From Pelagihabitans sp965238025 (GTDB taxonomy: Bacteria > Bacteroidota > Bacteroidia > Flavobacteriales > Flavobacteriaceae): a stretch of 64,000 nt of DNA. The DNA lies in contig OZ250162.1 in the NCBI GenBank assembly GCA_965238025.1, positions 1,240,001 to 1,304,000 of the forward strand. The letters are read 5' to 3'. The notes under the pieces are model-generated. The model did no database searches. It was not told the DNA's origin and worked only from the letters and a program-made list of their open reading frames with translations. Both the position numbers and the translations under genes were made by a program. Numbering within the stretch: position 1 is the first letter of the stretch; each line of letters begins with the position of its first letter. Below are positions 16,175 to 26,000 of the stretch, piece by piece.

Positions 16175-17563
16175 ATGAAGAAAAAAATAAACATACTGAT
16201 TATAACCGCTATTGCAACGCTATTGGCACTAACCAGTATACAGGCGTATTTAATATATAATACCTATGAACTAAAAAAGAAAGCCTTTTTAAACGAAACA
16301 AAAAATGCCATAGGCAGGATTGACGACGAGGCACAAATGGTGGTGGAAACTGGGGAACTTTGGGGTCAGGAGTTTGTTGAGCTCCTTTGGAGCTACCGAT
16401 TTGAAAATCTCAGCAAAGAAGAACTGCTTACAGAATTAAAAACAGGAAAAGACTCATTGACCAAGGCATTCAACACCTTATATCAAAATGAATTGAAGAA
16501 ATCAAATTTGGGCTATGAGATAAAGTTTAAAAAAAATATCTATTCGATTATAGTTCTCGATTCTATTGCCAATGATACAGTACTTGCATTTAATGAAGAA
16601 GACCCCATTTTTGTATTAGGTGAGAATTTTGCCGAAAATGAAGGTTACAATGTAAGTCAATCCCGATGGCAAACCGATTATACCCAAACCGACGATCAAG
16701 GCAAAGAAAGAACTTTCGAGTTTCGCGTAATTACCAGGGACCGCATGAACATTTCGGAGTGGAAACGTATTGTTCTAGGCCGAATGGCAGGTTTGCTAGC
16801 CGTATCTATTCTAGTATTTCTTTTTGTAATGGGGTTGTTCTACTATTCCATTAAAAATCTTATAAAACAAAAAAAGGTAGCTGATGTAAAAACGGATTTT
16901 ATCAACAATATCACCCATGAGCTAAAAACCCCTTTGGCCACATTAAGTATAGCTTCAAAAAGTCTAAAAAGGAAAGAAATATTCGAATCACCCGAAGCTT
17001 TTAAAAACACCCTGGGCATTTTGGATAGACAGAATACGCGACTTCAAAAATTAATAGATCAAGTAATGACCAATAGCCTTGGTTCTGAAGACTTGGTGTT
17101 GTGTAAGGAGCAGGTAATAGACGATGAGTATTTTAAAAACATCGTTGCCGATTTTTCATTATCCGTTCAAAGCAAAGACCTAGAGATAAATGGCGCAATT
17201 GAACTTAAGGAGGTACTATTGCGATTGGATACATTTATGTTTACCACTGCGCTTTTTAATATTCTAGAGAATGCCGTAAAATATGGGAAGGAGCGGAGTG
17301 CCATTACGATTAAAACCGCATTGAAAAACAACCACTATGAAATTAGTATAGCGGACAATGGAATAGGAATATCCGAAATGGACCAAAAATACCTTTTTGA
17401 TAAATTCTATCGGGTGGCGTCGGGGAATCAGCACAACGTAAAAGGCCTAGGTTTGGGCCTGTATTATACCAAACAGGTGATCGATGCACATGGGGGGCAC
17501 ATAGCAGTAACTAGTGAAGAGGGTAAAGGAGCGACCTTCATCATAAATATTCCTTTAAATTAA
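16175..17563 (+). CDS. Two-component sensor histidine kinase
   Basis: A classical membrane histidine kinase, 462 residues from the ATG at 16175 (upstream in-frame TTGs are less likely). TM1 spans about residues 7-28 and TM2 about 203-227, with a 170-residue extracytoplasmic sensor of no recognised family between them. The H-box FINNITHELKTPLA has phospho-acceptor His248; the N-box is ILENAVKYG, the G1 box IADNGIGI and the G2 box KGLGLGLYYT. The response regulator follows 6 nt after its stop. No ligand is evident; the two secreted proteins downstream are candidates for being part of the signal or the output. Confidence 0.93.
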   Translation: MKKKINILIITAIATLLALTSIQAYLIYNTYELKKKAFLNETKNAIGRIDDEAQMVVETGELWGQEFVELLWSYRFENLSKEELLTELKTGKDSLTKAFNTLYQNELKKSNLGYEIKFKKNIYSIIVLDSIANDTVLAFNEEDPIFVLGENFAENEGYNVSQSRWQTDYTQTDDQGKERTFEFRVITRDRMNISEWKRIVLGRMAGLLAVSILVFLFVMGLFYYSIKNLIKQKKVADVKTDFINNITHELKTPLATLSIASKSLKRKEIFESPEAFKNTLGILDRQNTRLQKLIDQVMTNSLGSEDLVLCKEQVIDDEYFKNIVADFSLSVQSKDLEINGAIELKEVLLRLDTFMFTTALFNILENAVKYGKERSAITIKTALKNNHYEISIADNGIGISEMDQKYLFDKFYRVASGNQHNVKGLGLGLYYTKQVIDAHGGHIAVTSEEGKGATFIINIPLN

Positions 17564-17569
17564 TTGAAT

Positions 17570-18253
17570 ATGGCAAGTGTTTTATTGGCCGAAGACGATT
17601 TTGATTTCGGAAGTATTCTAAAACAGTACTTAGAGCTACATTCCTATCAAGTTACATGGGCCAAGGATGGAAAAGAGGCATTAGGGCTATTTTCCAAAAC
17701 CGATTTTGATATCTGCGTGCTTGATGTAATGATGCCAAAAATGGATGGATTTGCACTAGCCGAGAAAATTGTAAACATAAACCCGGAAGTACCCTTTGTT
17801 TTCTTGACCGCCAAAAAATTAAAAGAGGACAAAATAAAAGGCCTTAAGCTGGGCGCAGACGATTATATCGTAAAGCCCTTTGAAGCAGATATTTTAGTCT
17901 TACGCCTCCAGAATATCCTAAGACGCACTAAAAAAGTAAAACCCCAAAAACAGGGATTAAAAGGTATAGGGATGTATTCGTTTGATGCAAACAATCAACT
18001 GTTAATTTTCGACAATGAGGAGCAGCGACTTACAGCAAAGGAGACACATTTAATAGCATACCTATATCAACATAAAAATAACATGATCAAGCGCGACGAC
18101 CTCCTCAAAGACGTTTGGGGCAACGACGACTTTTTTTCAGGAAGAAGTATGGACGTATTTATTAGCAGGCTTCGGAAATATTTTAAAAAGGATTCAAATA
18201 TTTCAATTGAAAGTGTACGAGGCCTAGGACTAACCTTTAAGATTAATCAGTAA
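17570..18253 (+). CDS. OmpR-family response regulator
   Basis: A 227-residue DNA-binding regulator, started at the ATG 17570 rather than the in-frame TTG at 17564. The receiver domain has the acidic pair (LLAEDD), phospho-acceptor Asp52 in CVLDVMMPKMDGF, the Thr in FLTAKK and the conserved Lys in DDYIVKPFEAD. The C-terminal winged helix shows LTAKETHLIAYLYQ, DDLLKDVWGNDDFFSGRSMD and VFISRLRKYF with RGLGLTFKI. It is paired with the upstream kinase and would plausibly control the two secreted-protein genes that follow after 57 nt. Confidence 0.95.
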   Translation: MASVLLAEDDFDFGSILKQYLELHSYQVTWAKDGKEALGLFSKTDFDICVLDVMMPKMDGFALAEKIVNINPEVPFVFLTAKKLKEDKIKGLKLGADDYIVKPFEADILVLRLQNILRRTKKVKPQKQGLKGIGMYSFDANNQLLIFDNEEQRLTAKETHLIAYLYQHKNNMIKRDDLLKDVWGNDDFFSGRSMDVFISRLRKYFKKDSNISIESVRGLGLTFKINQ

Positions 18254-18310
18254 GAGTTTATTTCATCAATTTATACTGAGCAGGTTTCAGTATCAAAAAA
18301 ACAGAAAATC

Positions 18311-18778
18311 ATGAGAAAATCAACAAGTACAATTATGCTATTAATCGTGGCAACCATAGGGTTGTTTGCACAGAAGAAAGAACAGGATGAAAAATTTACA
18401 TTTCATCTAAGCCCAGAAATGGTGAAGGTATATGACCACGAATCGGCTACAACCGGCTTTACCCTAATCGACGTATTTGAAGACGAATACAATCTTAAAT
18501 TAACCAAAAAACTGTACAAGGTAAGATTAAAATTTGCCGCGGATAAAATGCCGGAAGTCCAAAAATTGGTTTCTGAAATTTTAGACGGCAACAAAGAATC
18601 TTCAGGGTACGAAACCATGGTCTGGAAAAAGACAACCTCGCCTAAAAGACCTATGTACGAAGTAGAACTCAACGATAATAAGTTAAAGATCAAGGTATAT
18701 AGAAAAGAAATGAACGCCCAGGCGTATCAGGTCATTAATGATTTGGGAGAGGCATTTTTACGGAAAATAAACAGTTAA
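18311..18778 (+). CDS. Small secreted protein, paralog of the following gene
   Basis: A 155-residue protein with a Sec signal ending near GLFAQKK. I do not recognise a family. The mature part has the order LYKVRLKFAADKMPEVQKLV, YETMVWKK, MYEVELNDNKLKIKVYRKE. The same order of hydrophobic and charged positions recurs in the next gene (TYKVRSEF, KYKWKREY, YEAKLEEGHLRIFVNKE), so the two look like distant paralogs. It sits 57 nt behind the response regulator and 12 nt before its paralog. A periplasmic sensor accessory, or a target of the two-component system, are the natural hypotheses. Confidence 0.75.
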   Translation: MRKSTSTIMLLIVATIGLFAQKKEQDEKFTFHLSPEMVKVYDHESATTGFTLIDVFEDEYNLKLTKKLYKVRLKFAADKMPEVQKLVSEILDGNKESSGYETMVWKKTTSPKRPMYEVELNDNKLKIKVYRKEMNAQAYQVINDLGEAFLRKINS

Positions 18779-18790
18779 AAAATAGAAATC

Positions 18791-19414
18791 ATGAAAATCA
18801 TAATTTATCTTTTAGTAAGTTTTCTTATGGGGATTTTACATACCAATGCACAAGAAACTGAAACAAAAACAGAATCGACAACCCGATCTAGCATATCAAT
18901 CTCAACAGATGGGGATATTAGTTTCGCAGAAAACGGCCGCACCTATTTTTCAATCAGCGATTCTGATGACACCTATAAAGTACGGTCGGAATTCCATAAA
19001 GCCAAAACAGCGAAGATACACACCTACCTAATGGACGAATTGGGCGAAGAACACCTAACGACCTCCGGAAATAAATACAAATGGAAACGTGAATATAGTG
19101 GCAACACAGGTTACGAAGCAAAGTTGGAGGAGGGTCATCTTAGAATCTTTGTAAATAAAGAACTCGTATCTAATGGTTTGATCAATAAGTTCAAGACCAT
19201 AACCCAGAACATTAAAACATACACTTCTGGCAAATCTGAAGAAAAGAGACGACAGGAAAGAGCAGATAGGGAGCAAGATCGTTTAAAAAGAGAAGCGGAC
19301 CGTAAGCTCAGAGAAGCTGAGCGATTGCAACGTGAGGCCGAACGTCTGAAACGTGAAGCCGAAAGATTGGAGCGCGAGGCCAAGAGAAAAGACGGTAGTA
19401 GCAAAACTATATAG
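18791..19414 (+). CDS. Secreted protein with charged coiled-coil repeat tail
   Basis: A 207-residue protein with a Sec signal ending near HTNAQET. The middle part resembles the product of the preceding gene. The last 60 residues are a highly charged helix dominated by a seven-residue unit of the form REAERL(K/Q/E) repeated about six times, predicting a single long helix or coiled coil. There is no lipobox or membrane anchor, so the helix may dimerise or bind an acidic or basic surface polymer. Function unknown. A strong terminator follows about 40 nt after the stop, closing the two-component operon. Confidence 0.75.
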   Translation: MKIIIYLLVSFLMGILHTNAQETETKTESTTRSSISISTDGDISFAENGRTYFSISDSDDTYKVRSEFHKAKTAKIHTYLMDELGEEHLTTSGNKYKWKREYSGNTGYEAKLEEGHLRIFVNKELVSNGLINKFKTITQNIKTYTSGKSEEKRRQERADREQDRLKREADRKLREAERLQREAERLKREAERLEREAKRKDGSSKTI

Positions 19415-19451
19415 GGAAGGGAAAACCGTAATTCGAAAAACCCAATCCATA

Positions 19452-19483
19452 AAAAAGCCCCGATGATTTTTCAGGGCTTTTTT
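19452..19483 (+). terminator. Rho-independent terminator closing the two-component operon
   Basis: The A-rich left flank and AAAGCCC pair with GGGCTTT, with an extra GA/TC pair inside, followed by six T. Confidence 0.88.
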
Positions 19484-19801
19484 CAAGTAGGTTTGATAAA
19501 ATGCGGCTTGGCTCAAAAGTAGGTCGGTTCGGTCGTTTACGTTGTTTTATTTTTCTGCAATTTTGGTTCAGTTCATGTTCGAGGAACTGTTTTGACTTTA
19601 TTACAGCATAAATGTATGTCCTCCAAGGGATTTGTCTAAATTATTGTTGTGAAAAATAACAACGCATCGTTTTGATCGATGAACGGTAAGGGTTGTGTCT
19701 GGTTTATGCGCAAGGGGTTGTAGCGGCATCTTATTCGGAACGAAAAAATATAGCGAAAGACCCGACCACACAAAAAGTGTGGTTGCGCCACATGTACAAA
19801 C
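19484..19801. other. Noncoding region between the two-component operon and hflX
   Basis: This gap separates the terminator above from the 3' end of hflX, which reads toward it. It has no ORF I would support; an open frame across its right part (from 19693) is antisense to hflX. The only clear element is the second copy of the 22-bp repeat at 19632-19653. Confidence 0.55.
19632..19653 (+). repeat. 22-bp direct repeat, copy 2
   Basis: Identical to 15852-15873 and in the same orientation. It lies about 150 nt beyond the terminator of the two-component operon. See the entry for copy 1. Confidence 0.8.
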
Positions 19802-21013
19802 CTAAAATTCGTCTAAATGCTCCGGATATAAAAAGTTGTTGTAAGGAAAACGCGTTACATGAATGTCGCGCACCTCATCATAAACGCGCTTTCGAAATGA
19901 ATCGAGATTTTCTTTTTTTAACGCAGAAACAAATAGGGCACTGTCACCAACACGACGCATCCAAGTGTTTTTCCAATCTTCAAGGGTGAAGTGCCGACTG
20001 GTCCTTTCCGTTACGAGGTCGTCTTCGTCTATGGTCTCATGTTGGTATTGATCAATTTTGTTGAATACCATAATGGTGTTCTTGTCTGCACTTTTGATTT
20101 CTCCCAATATCTTGTTTACAGAAGCAATGTGTTCTTCGAATTGGGGGTGGGATATATCTACAACGTGTAGTAAAAGGTCCGCCTCCCGAACTTCGTCTAA
20201 CGTACTTTTGAAACTCTCTACCAATTGAGTGGGTAATTTTCTAATAAAGCCCACGGTATCACTTAATAGGAAGGGTAAATTTCCGATAACCACTTTGCGA
20301 ACCGTGGTATCCAGAGTGGCGAAAAGCTTGTTCTCGGCAAAGACATTACTCTTACTGACCACATTCATCAGGGTTGATTTCCCGACATTGGTATACCCGA
20401 CCAAAGCAACGCGCACAAGGGCACCACGATTGCCTCGCTGGGTTTCCATTTGGCGATCTATTTTCCGGAGTTTCTTTTTAAGCAGCGTAATACGGTCGCG
20501 AACAATACGCCTGTCCGTTTCAATTTCAGTTTCTCCGGGACCACGCATTCCTATACCCCCTTTTTGTCGTTCAAGGTGTGTCCACAATCCCGTAAGACGG
20601 GGAAGTAGGTATTCGTATTGTGCCAGTTCTACCTGGGTCCGGGAATAACTGGTTTGCGCACGTTGGGCAAAAATGTCTAGGATAAGACTTGTGCGGTCTA
20701 TGATTTTACAGCGTAATTGCTTTTCAATATTACGTTGTTGGGCAGGGGTAAGCTCGTCGTCAAAAATAACAGAACCTATTTCATGTTCCTTTACAAAGGC
20801 CTCGACCTCCAGCATTTTACCGCTTCCAATCAGGGTCTTAGGGTTGGGAAGGTTCATACGCTGTACAAAGCGCTTGTAAACCTCACCACCCGCAGTATAG
20901 GTAAGGAACTCCAGTTCATCTAGATACTCGGTTACCTTGGCTTCGTTTTGTTCCTGATTGATGATACCAATGAGTACCGTGCGCTCGTAACTTATCGACT
21001 TCTTTTCTAACAT
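19802..21013 (-). CDS. hflX: GTPase HflX
   Basis: HflX is a ribosome-associated GTPase that rescues stalled or stress-damaged ribosomes by splitting subunits. The 403-residue protein has the HflX N-terminal domain with the DDELTPAQQRNIE signature, the linker GGIGMRGPGETEIETDRR and a Ras-like G domain: G1 GYTNVGKST from Gly206, G3 DTVGFIRKLP, G4 FNKID and G5 VSALKK. Length is slightly below the E. coli protein. It is transcribed alone, toward the two-component operon. Confidence 0.96.
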   Translation of the reverse strand: MLEKKSISYERTVLIGIINQEQNEAKVTEYLDELEFLTYTAGGEVYKRFVQRMNLPNPKTLIGSGKMLEVEAFVKEHEIGSVIFDDELTPAQQRNIEKQLRCKIIDRTSLILDIFAQRAQTSYSRTQVELAQYEYLLPRLTGLWTHLERQKGGIGMRGPGETEIETDRRIVRDRITLLKKKLRKIDRQMETQRGNRGALVRVALVGYTNVGKSTLMNVVSKSNVFAENKLFATLDTTVRKVVIGNLPFLLSDTVGFIRKLPTQLVESFKSTLDEVREADLLLHVVDISHPQFEEHIASVNKILGEIKSADKNTIMVFNKIDQYQHETIDEDDLVTERTSRHFTLEDWKNTWMRRVGDSALFVSALKKENLDSFRKRVYDEVRDIHVTRFPYNNFLYPEHLDEF

Positions 21014-21091
21014 AAATGCAATTAGACTGCAAATCTAATCAATACTACTTAACGAATTTCGTAAATTCGCCTCCCCAACAAGTAAGTTCCG

Positions 21092-22069
21092 ATGCGATTT
21101 TCTTTTTTCAAATCAAAACCCAAAGGAGGTCTCTATACCGTTGCCTTTTACAATCTCGAAAATCTTTTCGATACTATTGATGACCCCGAAACTCTGGACG
21201 ATGATTTTACTCCTGAGGGATTTAAAAAATGGACGCCTAAGCGCTATAAACGTAAGATTTACAAGTTAGCAAAGACGATTTCAGGTATTGGGAATGAAAC
21301 CTCAAAGACCCCCCCGGTTTTAATTGGAGTTGCCGAAGTAGAGAATGCAGATGTAATGAGCGATTTAATTGGCGCAGAACATTTAAATAAAATCAACTAT
21401 GGTTTTGTGCATTACGATAGCCCTGACGAACGAGGTATAGATACTGCCCTAATCTATCACAAAGACTTTTTTGAAGTACTGCACTCGGAACCCATTACCC
21501 TGTTTGTGAACAACCCCAATGGTGTTCGGGATGCTACACGCGATATTCTTTATGTTCATGGAAAACTGAATGGGGAGGTAGTCCATATTTTTGTCAATCA
21601 TTGGCCGTCGCGTAGAGATGGGGAGCAGGAAACCGATTATAAGCGTATAAAGGCTGCAGAGACCATTAAAACCTTTATGGGTAAGGTGGAGGAAAAGTAT
21701 GAAAATCCGAATTACATTATCATGGGGGATTTTAATGATGATCCCAATTCAGCCAGTATACAGTCACTTATGGCATTGAATACGCTGTACAATCCAATGG
21801 ACAATTTGCATATGCCCTTTAAAAGAGGCAGCGCTAGTTACCAGCGCGAATGGAGTCTTTTTGATCAGATAATCGTATCCCATAACTTTCTTAATCACGA
21901 GAAGGGGACACATAGTTTTGCCCATGCTAACATCTTTGATGAGCAATTCTTGACCGAATATAAAGGAAAGTTTAAAGGTACACCCTACCGCACCTATTCA
22001 GGGCGAAAATACATCGGGGGGTATAGCGATCATTTTCCGGTCTATATTCAATTGAAATTCAACGAATAG
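21092..22069 (+). CDS. Endonuclease/exonuclease/phosphatase family protein
   Basis: A 325-residue EEP-fold hydrolase (DNase I-like). The family markers are in order: AFYNLENLFD, the metal Glu in IGVAEVEN, the VNHWPSRRDGE stretch with a catalytic His, IMGDFNDDPNS, and YSDHFPVYIQL with the final Asp-His pair. There is no signal peptide by eye, so it should be cytosolic. The substrate (nucleic acid, phosphoester or lipid) cannot be deduced. Divergent from hflX; its 3' end faces the exonuclease gene with a 9-nt gap. Confidence 0.88.
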   Translation: MRFSFFKSKPKGGLYTVAFYNLENLFDTIDDPETLDDDFTPEGFKKWTPKRYKRKIYKLAKTISGIGNETSKTPPVLIGVAEVENADVMSDLIGAEHLNKINYGFVHYDSPDERGIDTALIYHKDFFEVLHSEPITLFVNNPNGVRDATRDILYVHGKLNGEVVHIFVNHWPSRRDGEQETDYKRIKAAETIKTFMGKVEEKYENPNYIIMGDFNDDPNSASIQSLMALNTLYNPMDNLHMPFKRGSASYQREWSLFDQIIVSHNFLNHEKGTHSFAHANIFDEQFLTEYKGKFKGTPYRTYSGRKYIGGYSDHFPVYIQLKFNE

Positions 22070-22078
22070 GCAGAATGT

Positions 22079-22792
22079 CTAAATCTGCTTGATTTCATTA
22101 TCCGCGAGCAGTTCATCATTTCGCAAGCGCAGAAAAACCTGTGCGGTAGCCACCACATCCAGTTCGCAATAGGCAACGATTCGGTCCAGACCATCTTCTT
22201 CATAATACACTTGCCGTACCATACTACCATCTAGATCTTGTTTAGGTGATGGAATACCAAGAATGTTGGTCAATAGTTTTAGGGAAGTAAAATGTTTGTA
22301 ATCCCCAAATTTCCAGAGCTCCATGGTATCAAGATGCGGGACCTCCCATGGCTTTTTTCCAAATAGATTGAGTTTATAGGGCAGTTCAATGCCGTGTATA
22401 ATCATTCTTCTGGCGATATAGGGAAAATCAAATTCCTTGGCATTATGGCCACACAGCAACTGCTTGGTTCCGCTAAAATGAGCAATAAGGAGGTTTTTAA
22501 ACTCTTTTAATAATTTGATTTCCTCGCCATGAAAAGTGGTAGTTCTAAAGGAGCGTATATCCCCCTTAAAACTAAAGTATCCGACCGATATACAGATAAT
22601 CTTTCCAAATTCGGCCCAGATACCGGCGCGATCATAAAATTCCTCAGCGGTAAGATCATCCTTGCGCTGGTATTTGGATTTTTGACTCCATAATTCTTTT
22701 TTTTCATCGTCAAGTTGATGAAAATGCTCCTTTTCTGGAACGGTTTCGATATCTAAAAAAAGTATATGTTCTAAATTAATCCGATTCAACAT
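22079..22792 (-). CDS. PolB-like 3'-5' exonuclease
   Basis: A 237-residue RNase H-like nuclease related to the proofreading domain of family B DNA polymerases (DNA_pol_B_exo2 type). The DEDD site is seen as Asp14 and Glu16 in FLDIETVPE, an Asp in GHNAKEFDFPYIARR, and the last Asp in YCELDVVATAQV; HLDTMELWKF is a family segment. No polymerase domain is attached, so it is a stand-alone exonuclease, probably in DNA repair or nucleic-acid turnover. Convergent with the EEP gene. Confidence 0.85.
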   Translation of the reverse strand: MLNRINLEHILFLDIETVPEKEHFHQLDDEKKELWSQKSKYQRKDDLTAEEFYDRAGIWAEFGKIICISVGYFSFKGDIRSFRTTTFHGEEIKLLKEFKNLLIAHFSGTKQLLCGHNAKEFDFPYIARRMIIHGIELPYKLNLFGKKPWEVPHLDTMELWKFGDYKHFTSLKLLTNILGIPSPKQDLDGSMVRQVYYEEDGLDRIVAYCELDVVATAQVFLRLRNDELLADNEIKQI

Positions 22793-23003
22793 TAATCATG
22801 TATTGAGAGTTTCGCCGCTAAATATACTATTAATTCATAACGAAACTAGGATTTTTCTTACTAGAACAACGATAATTAACCTAATTGATCTAGGTGTTTT
22901 TTCTGAAAGCGGTATTTTGTCGAAAAAATGTGCGTTTTACCCTTCAAAAATATTTGATTAACATATCTTTAACCGGATTTTTTATTAACTAACCCATTTA
23001 AAT

Positions 23004-26000
23004 ATGAAAAAAAATTACCTATTGCCATTTCTAATGGTTTTTACGATTATGGGATCTTTTGCCCAAAAACAACAAAACCCTTCTGATGTGGTTGAAAAGA
23101 CCGTTGACGACAAGGGAAATACTTCTGCAATAATTTTTTCAAAAGATGCTGCGGTAAGTGCACAGAAGCCCGATGTCTTGTTTACCGACTACCTAAAGGT
23201 ATCAAAAGAAGACGAAATGCGGAAAATATCAAGTCGTTCAGATAAACTTGGTTTTACCCATGACAAGTACCAACAATATCATAATGGTATTAAAGTAGAA
23301 TTCGCAACCTATACCATTCATTCTAAAGGAGGAAAGGTGAAATCGATGATGGGGCAATATTACAATGCCAAGAATACTTCGAGCAGCCCATCAATAACCT
23401 CAAGTTCGGCACTTGCCAAGGCAACGGGCCATATTGGGGCTAAGTCCTATGTTTGGGAAAATGAGGCTCAAGCCAAATCGTTGAGCTATAAAAAGCCGCA
23501 GGGGGAGTTGGTCATCTTTCCAGAGATGGAAGGAATAAGCAATGAAGCAAGATTGGCCTATAAGTACGATATCTATTCCCATGACCCTGTTTATAGGGCT
23601 GACGTATATGTTGATGCCAAATCAGGACGTGTGATTTTTGAAAATGCGAGAATCCATCATGCCGATACTCCCGCTAATGGTGCAAGTCTTTATAACGGGA
23701 ATGTGTCTTTTACGGCAGACAATACTGGTTCTACCTATCGTCTTCGGCAAACGGTTCAAGGGATTGAGACCTATGATTTGAACAACGGCACCAGCTATGG
23801 AGCGGCTACCGATATTACGAGCGGCTCTTCTACCTTTTCCAATGAGCAAACAGGAGTTCAGGCGCATTATGCCGCAGAACAGACCCATGCGTACTTTCAG
23901 CAAAATCATAATAGGGATTCGTATGATGGCAATGGAGCCGTTTTACGATCGTATATAAGCTATTCGTCCAATTACGTAAATGCATTTTGGGATGGTAGCA
24001 GAATGACCTATGGTGACGGTGATGGCGTTACGTACGGCCCTCTGGTTACCTTGGATATTACAGGACATGAAATAGCCCATGGGGTAACCCAATTTTCGGC
24101 AGATTTGGTGTACCAACGTGAATCTGGAGCATTAAACGAATCGTTTTCCGATATTTTTGGAGAGATGGTTGAGAATCATGCTACCGGAAGTAACAATTGG
24201 GAAATGGGATCAGAAATCGGCATCTCAGGGAATGGAGCTTTTCGATCGATGAGCAATCCTAAGCAGTACAATGATCCTGATACCTATGGCGGAACCCATT
24301 GGACCAATCCAAATTGCGGCGTGCCTACACAAAGTAATGACTATTGCGGGGTACACTCAAATTCTGGTGTGCAAAATAAATGGTTTTATATTTTGGCCGT
24401 TGGGGAATCTGGAACCAACGACCTTGGCAACTCTTATGGGGTTACTGGCTTAGGGTTGACGAAGGCTGGAGCAATTGCCTATAGAAACCTAACGACCTAT
24501 CTTTCTGCCAATTCTACCTTTGCAAATGCAAGAACGGGGGCTATACAAGCGGCTATAGATCTTTATGGCGCTGGATCAGCAGAAGAAATTGCCACTACCA
24601 ATGCTTGGTACGCCGTGGGAGTTGGAGCAGAATACGTTCCTACTTGTTCTCTAGGGGCACCTGCCAATCTTTCGGCGTCCAATATTGGGGATAATGGTTT
24701 TGACCTTAGCTGGAATGCCGTTTCTGGAGCGGCATCGTACAATTTAACCATTGGGGGTAATACGGTTGTCGTTAATGGGACTACTTATACGGCCTCAGGT
24801 CTAATAGAAGGTACCACATATTCCGTTTCGATCAATGCAAATTGTAGTTCGGGAGGAAATGGGGATTCTGCAAGTATCAATGTTACCACAACGGGAACAA
24901 GTCCTGTAACCTACTGTAGCTCGGCAAGCACGAATATCAATGACGAATATATTGGTAGGGTGCAGTTGGCCGGTATCGATAATACTTCTGGAGGACAGTT
25001 TTATACTGATTTTACGGCAATTTCTACAAGTTTGACCAAGAATGCCTCTAATACCATTACGGTTACCCCAGTTTGGACTGGAACTGTTTACAACGAAGGT
25101 TATTCCGTTTGGATAGATTATAACAGGGATGGTGATTTCACAGATTCAGGAGAACAGGTATTTACGCAAGGAGCAACCTCAGCGACTTCTGTAAGTGGGA
25201 GCTTTAGCGTGCCTTCTACGGCTGTCGAGGGAACGACCCGTATGCGTGTTTCCATGAAATACAACGGTGTACCAACCTCTTGTGAAACGTTTACTTATGG
25301 TGAAGTAGAGGATTATACAGTTTCGATTGCACCTTCTGTTGCCGATACTGAAGCACCAAGTGTGCCCACCAATCTAGCTGCTTCAAACGTAGCGCAGACT
25401 ACAGTGGATTTGTCTTGGAACGCCTCTAATGATAATGTAGGAGTCACTTCATATACCGTTTATCAGAACGGAAGTGCTATTGCCACCATTTCAGGAACCT
25501 CATATCAAGTAACTGGGCTAACAGCTGATACTACTTATAGTTTTACGGTAAGTGCAAACGACGCAGCCGGAAATGAGTCTGCGGCGAGTAGTAGCATAAG
25601 TGTTACTACCCTTAGCAATGGCGGTGGTGGATCCGATGTTTTACTACAGAGCTTTTTTGAAACTGGCTGGGATGGATGGATCGATGGCGGTGGTGATTCT
25701 TTCCGCTACTCAGGAAGCAGGTCTTATGAAGGGAATTATTCTATTCGTTTAAGGGATAATACAAACTCTTCAACTATGACTACTGGTGCGTATAACGTAA
25801 GTGCCTATAACACCATAGAGATAGAATTCTTCTTTTACCCCAATAGTATGGAAAACGGAGAGGATTTCTGGGTACAGTTCTATGATGGTTCAAGTTGGAA
25901 TATCGTAGCAGCCTATGCATCGGGTACTTCCTTTTCCAATGGAAGCTTTTATACGGCTACCGTAACCATTAGCAGTGCTGATTACAACTTTGCCTCAAAT

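Noticed and set aside
19693..19989. A 98-codon open frame near the end of hflX.
   Set aside because: It lies antisense to the hflX 3' end and has no recognisable motif.
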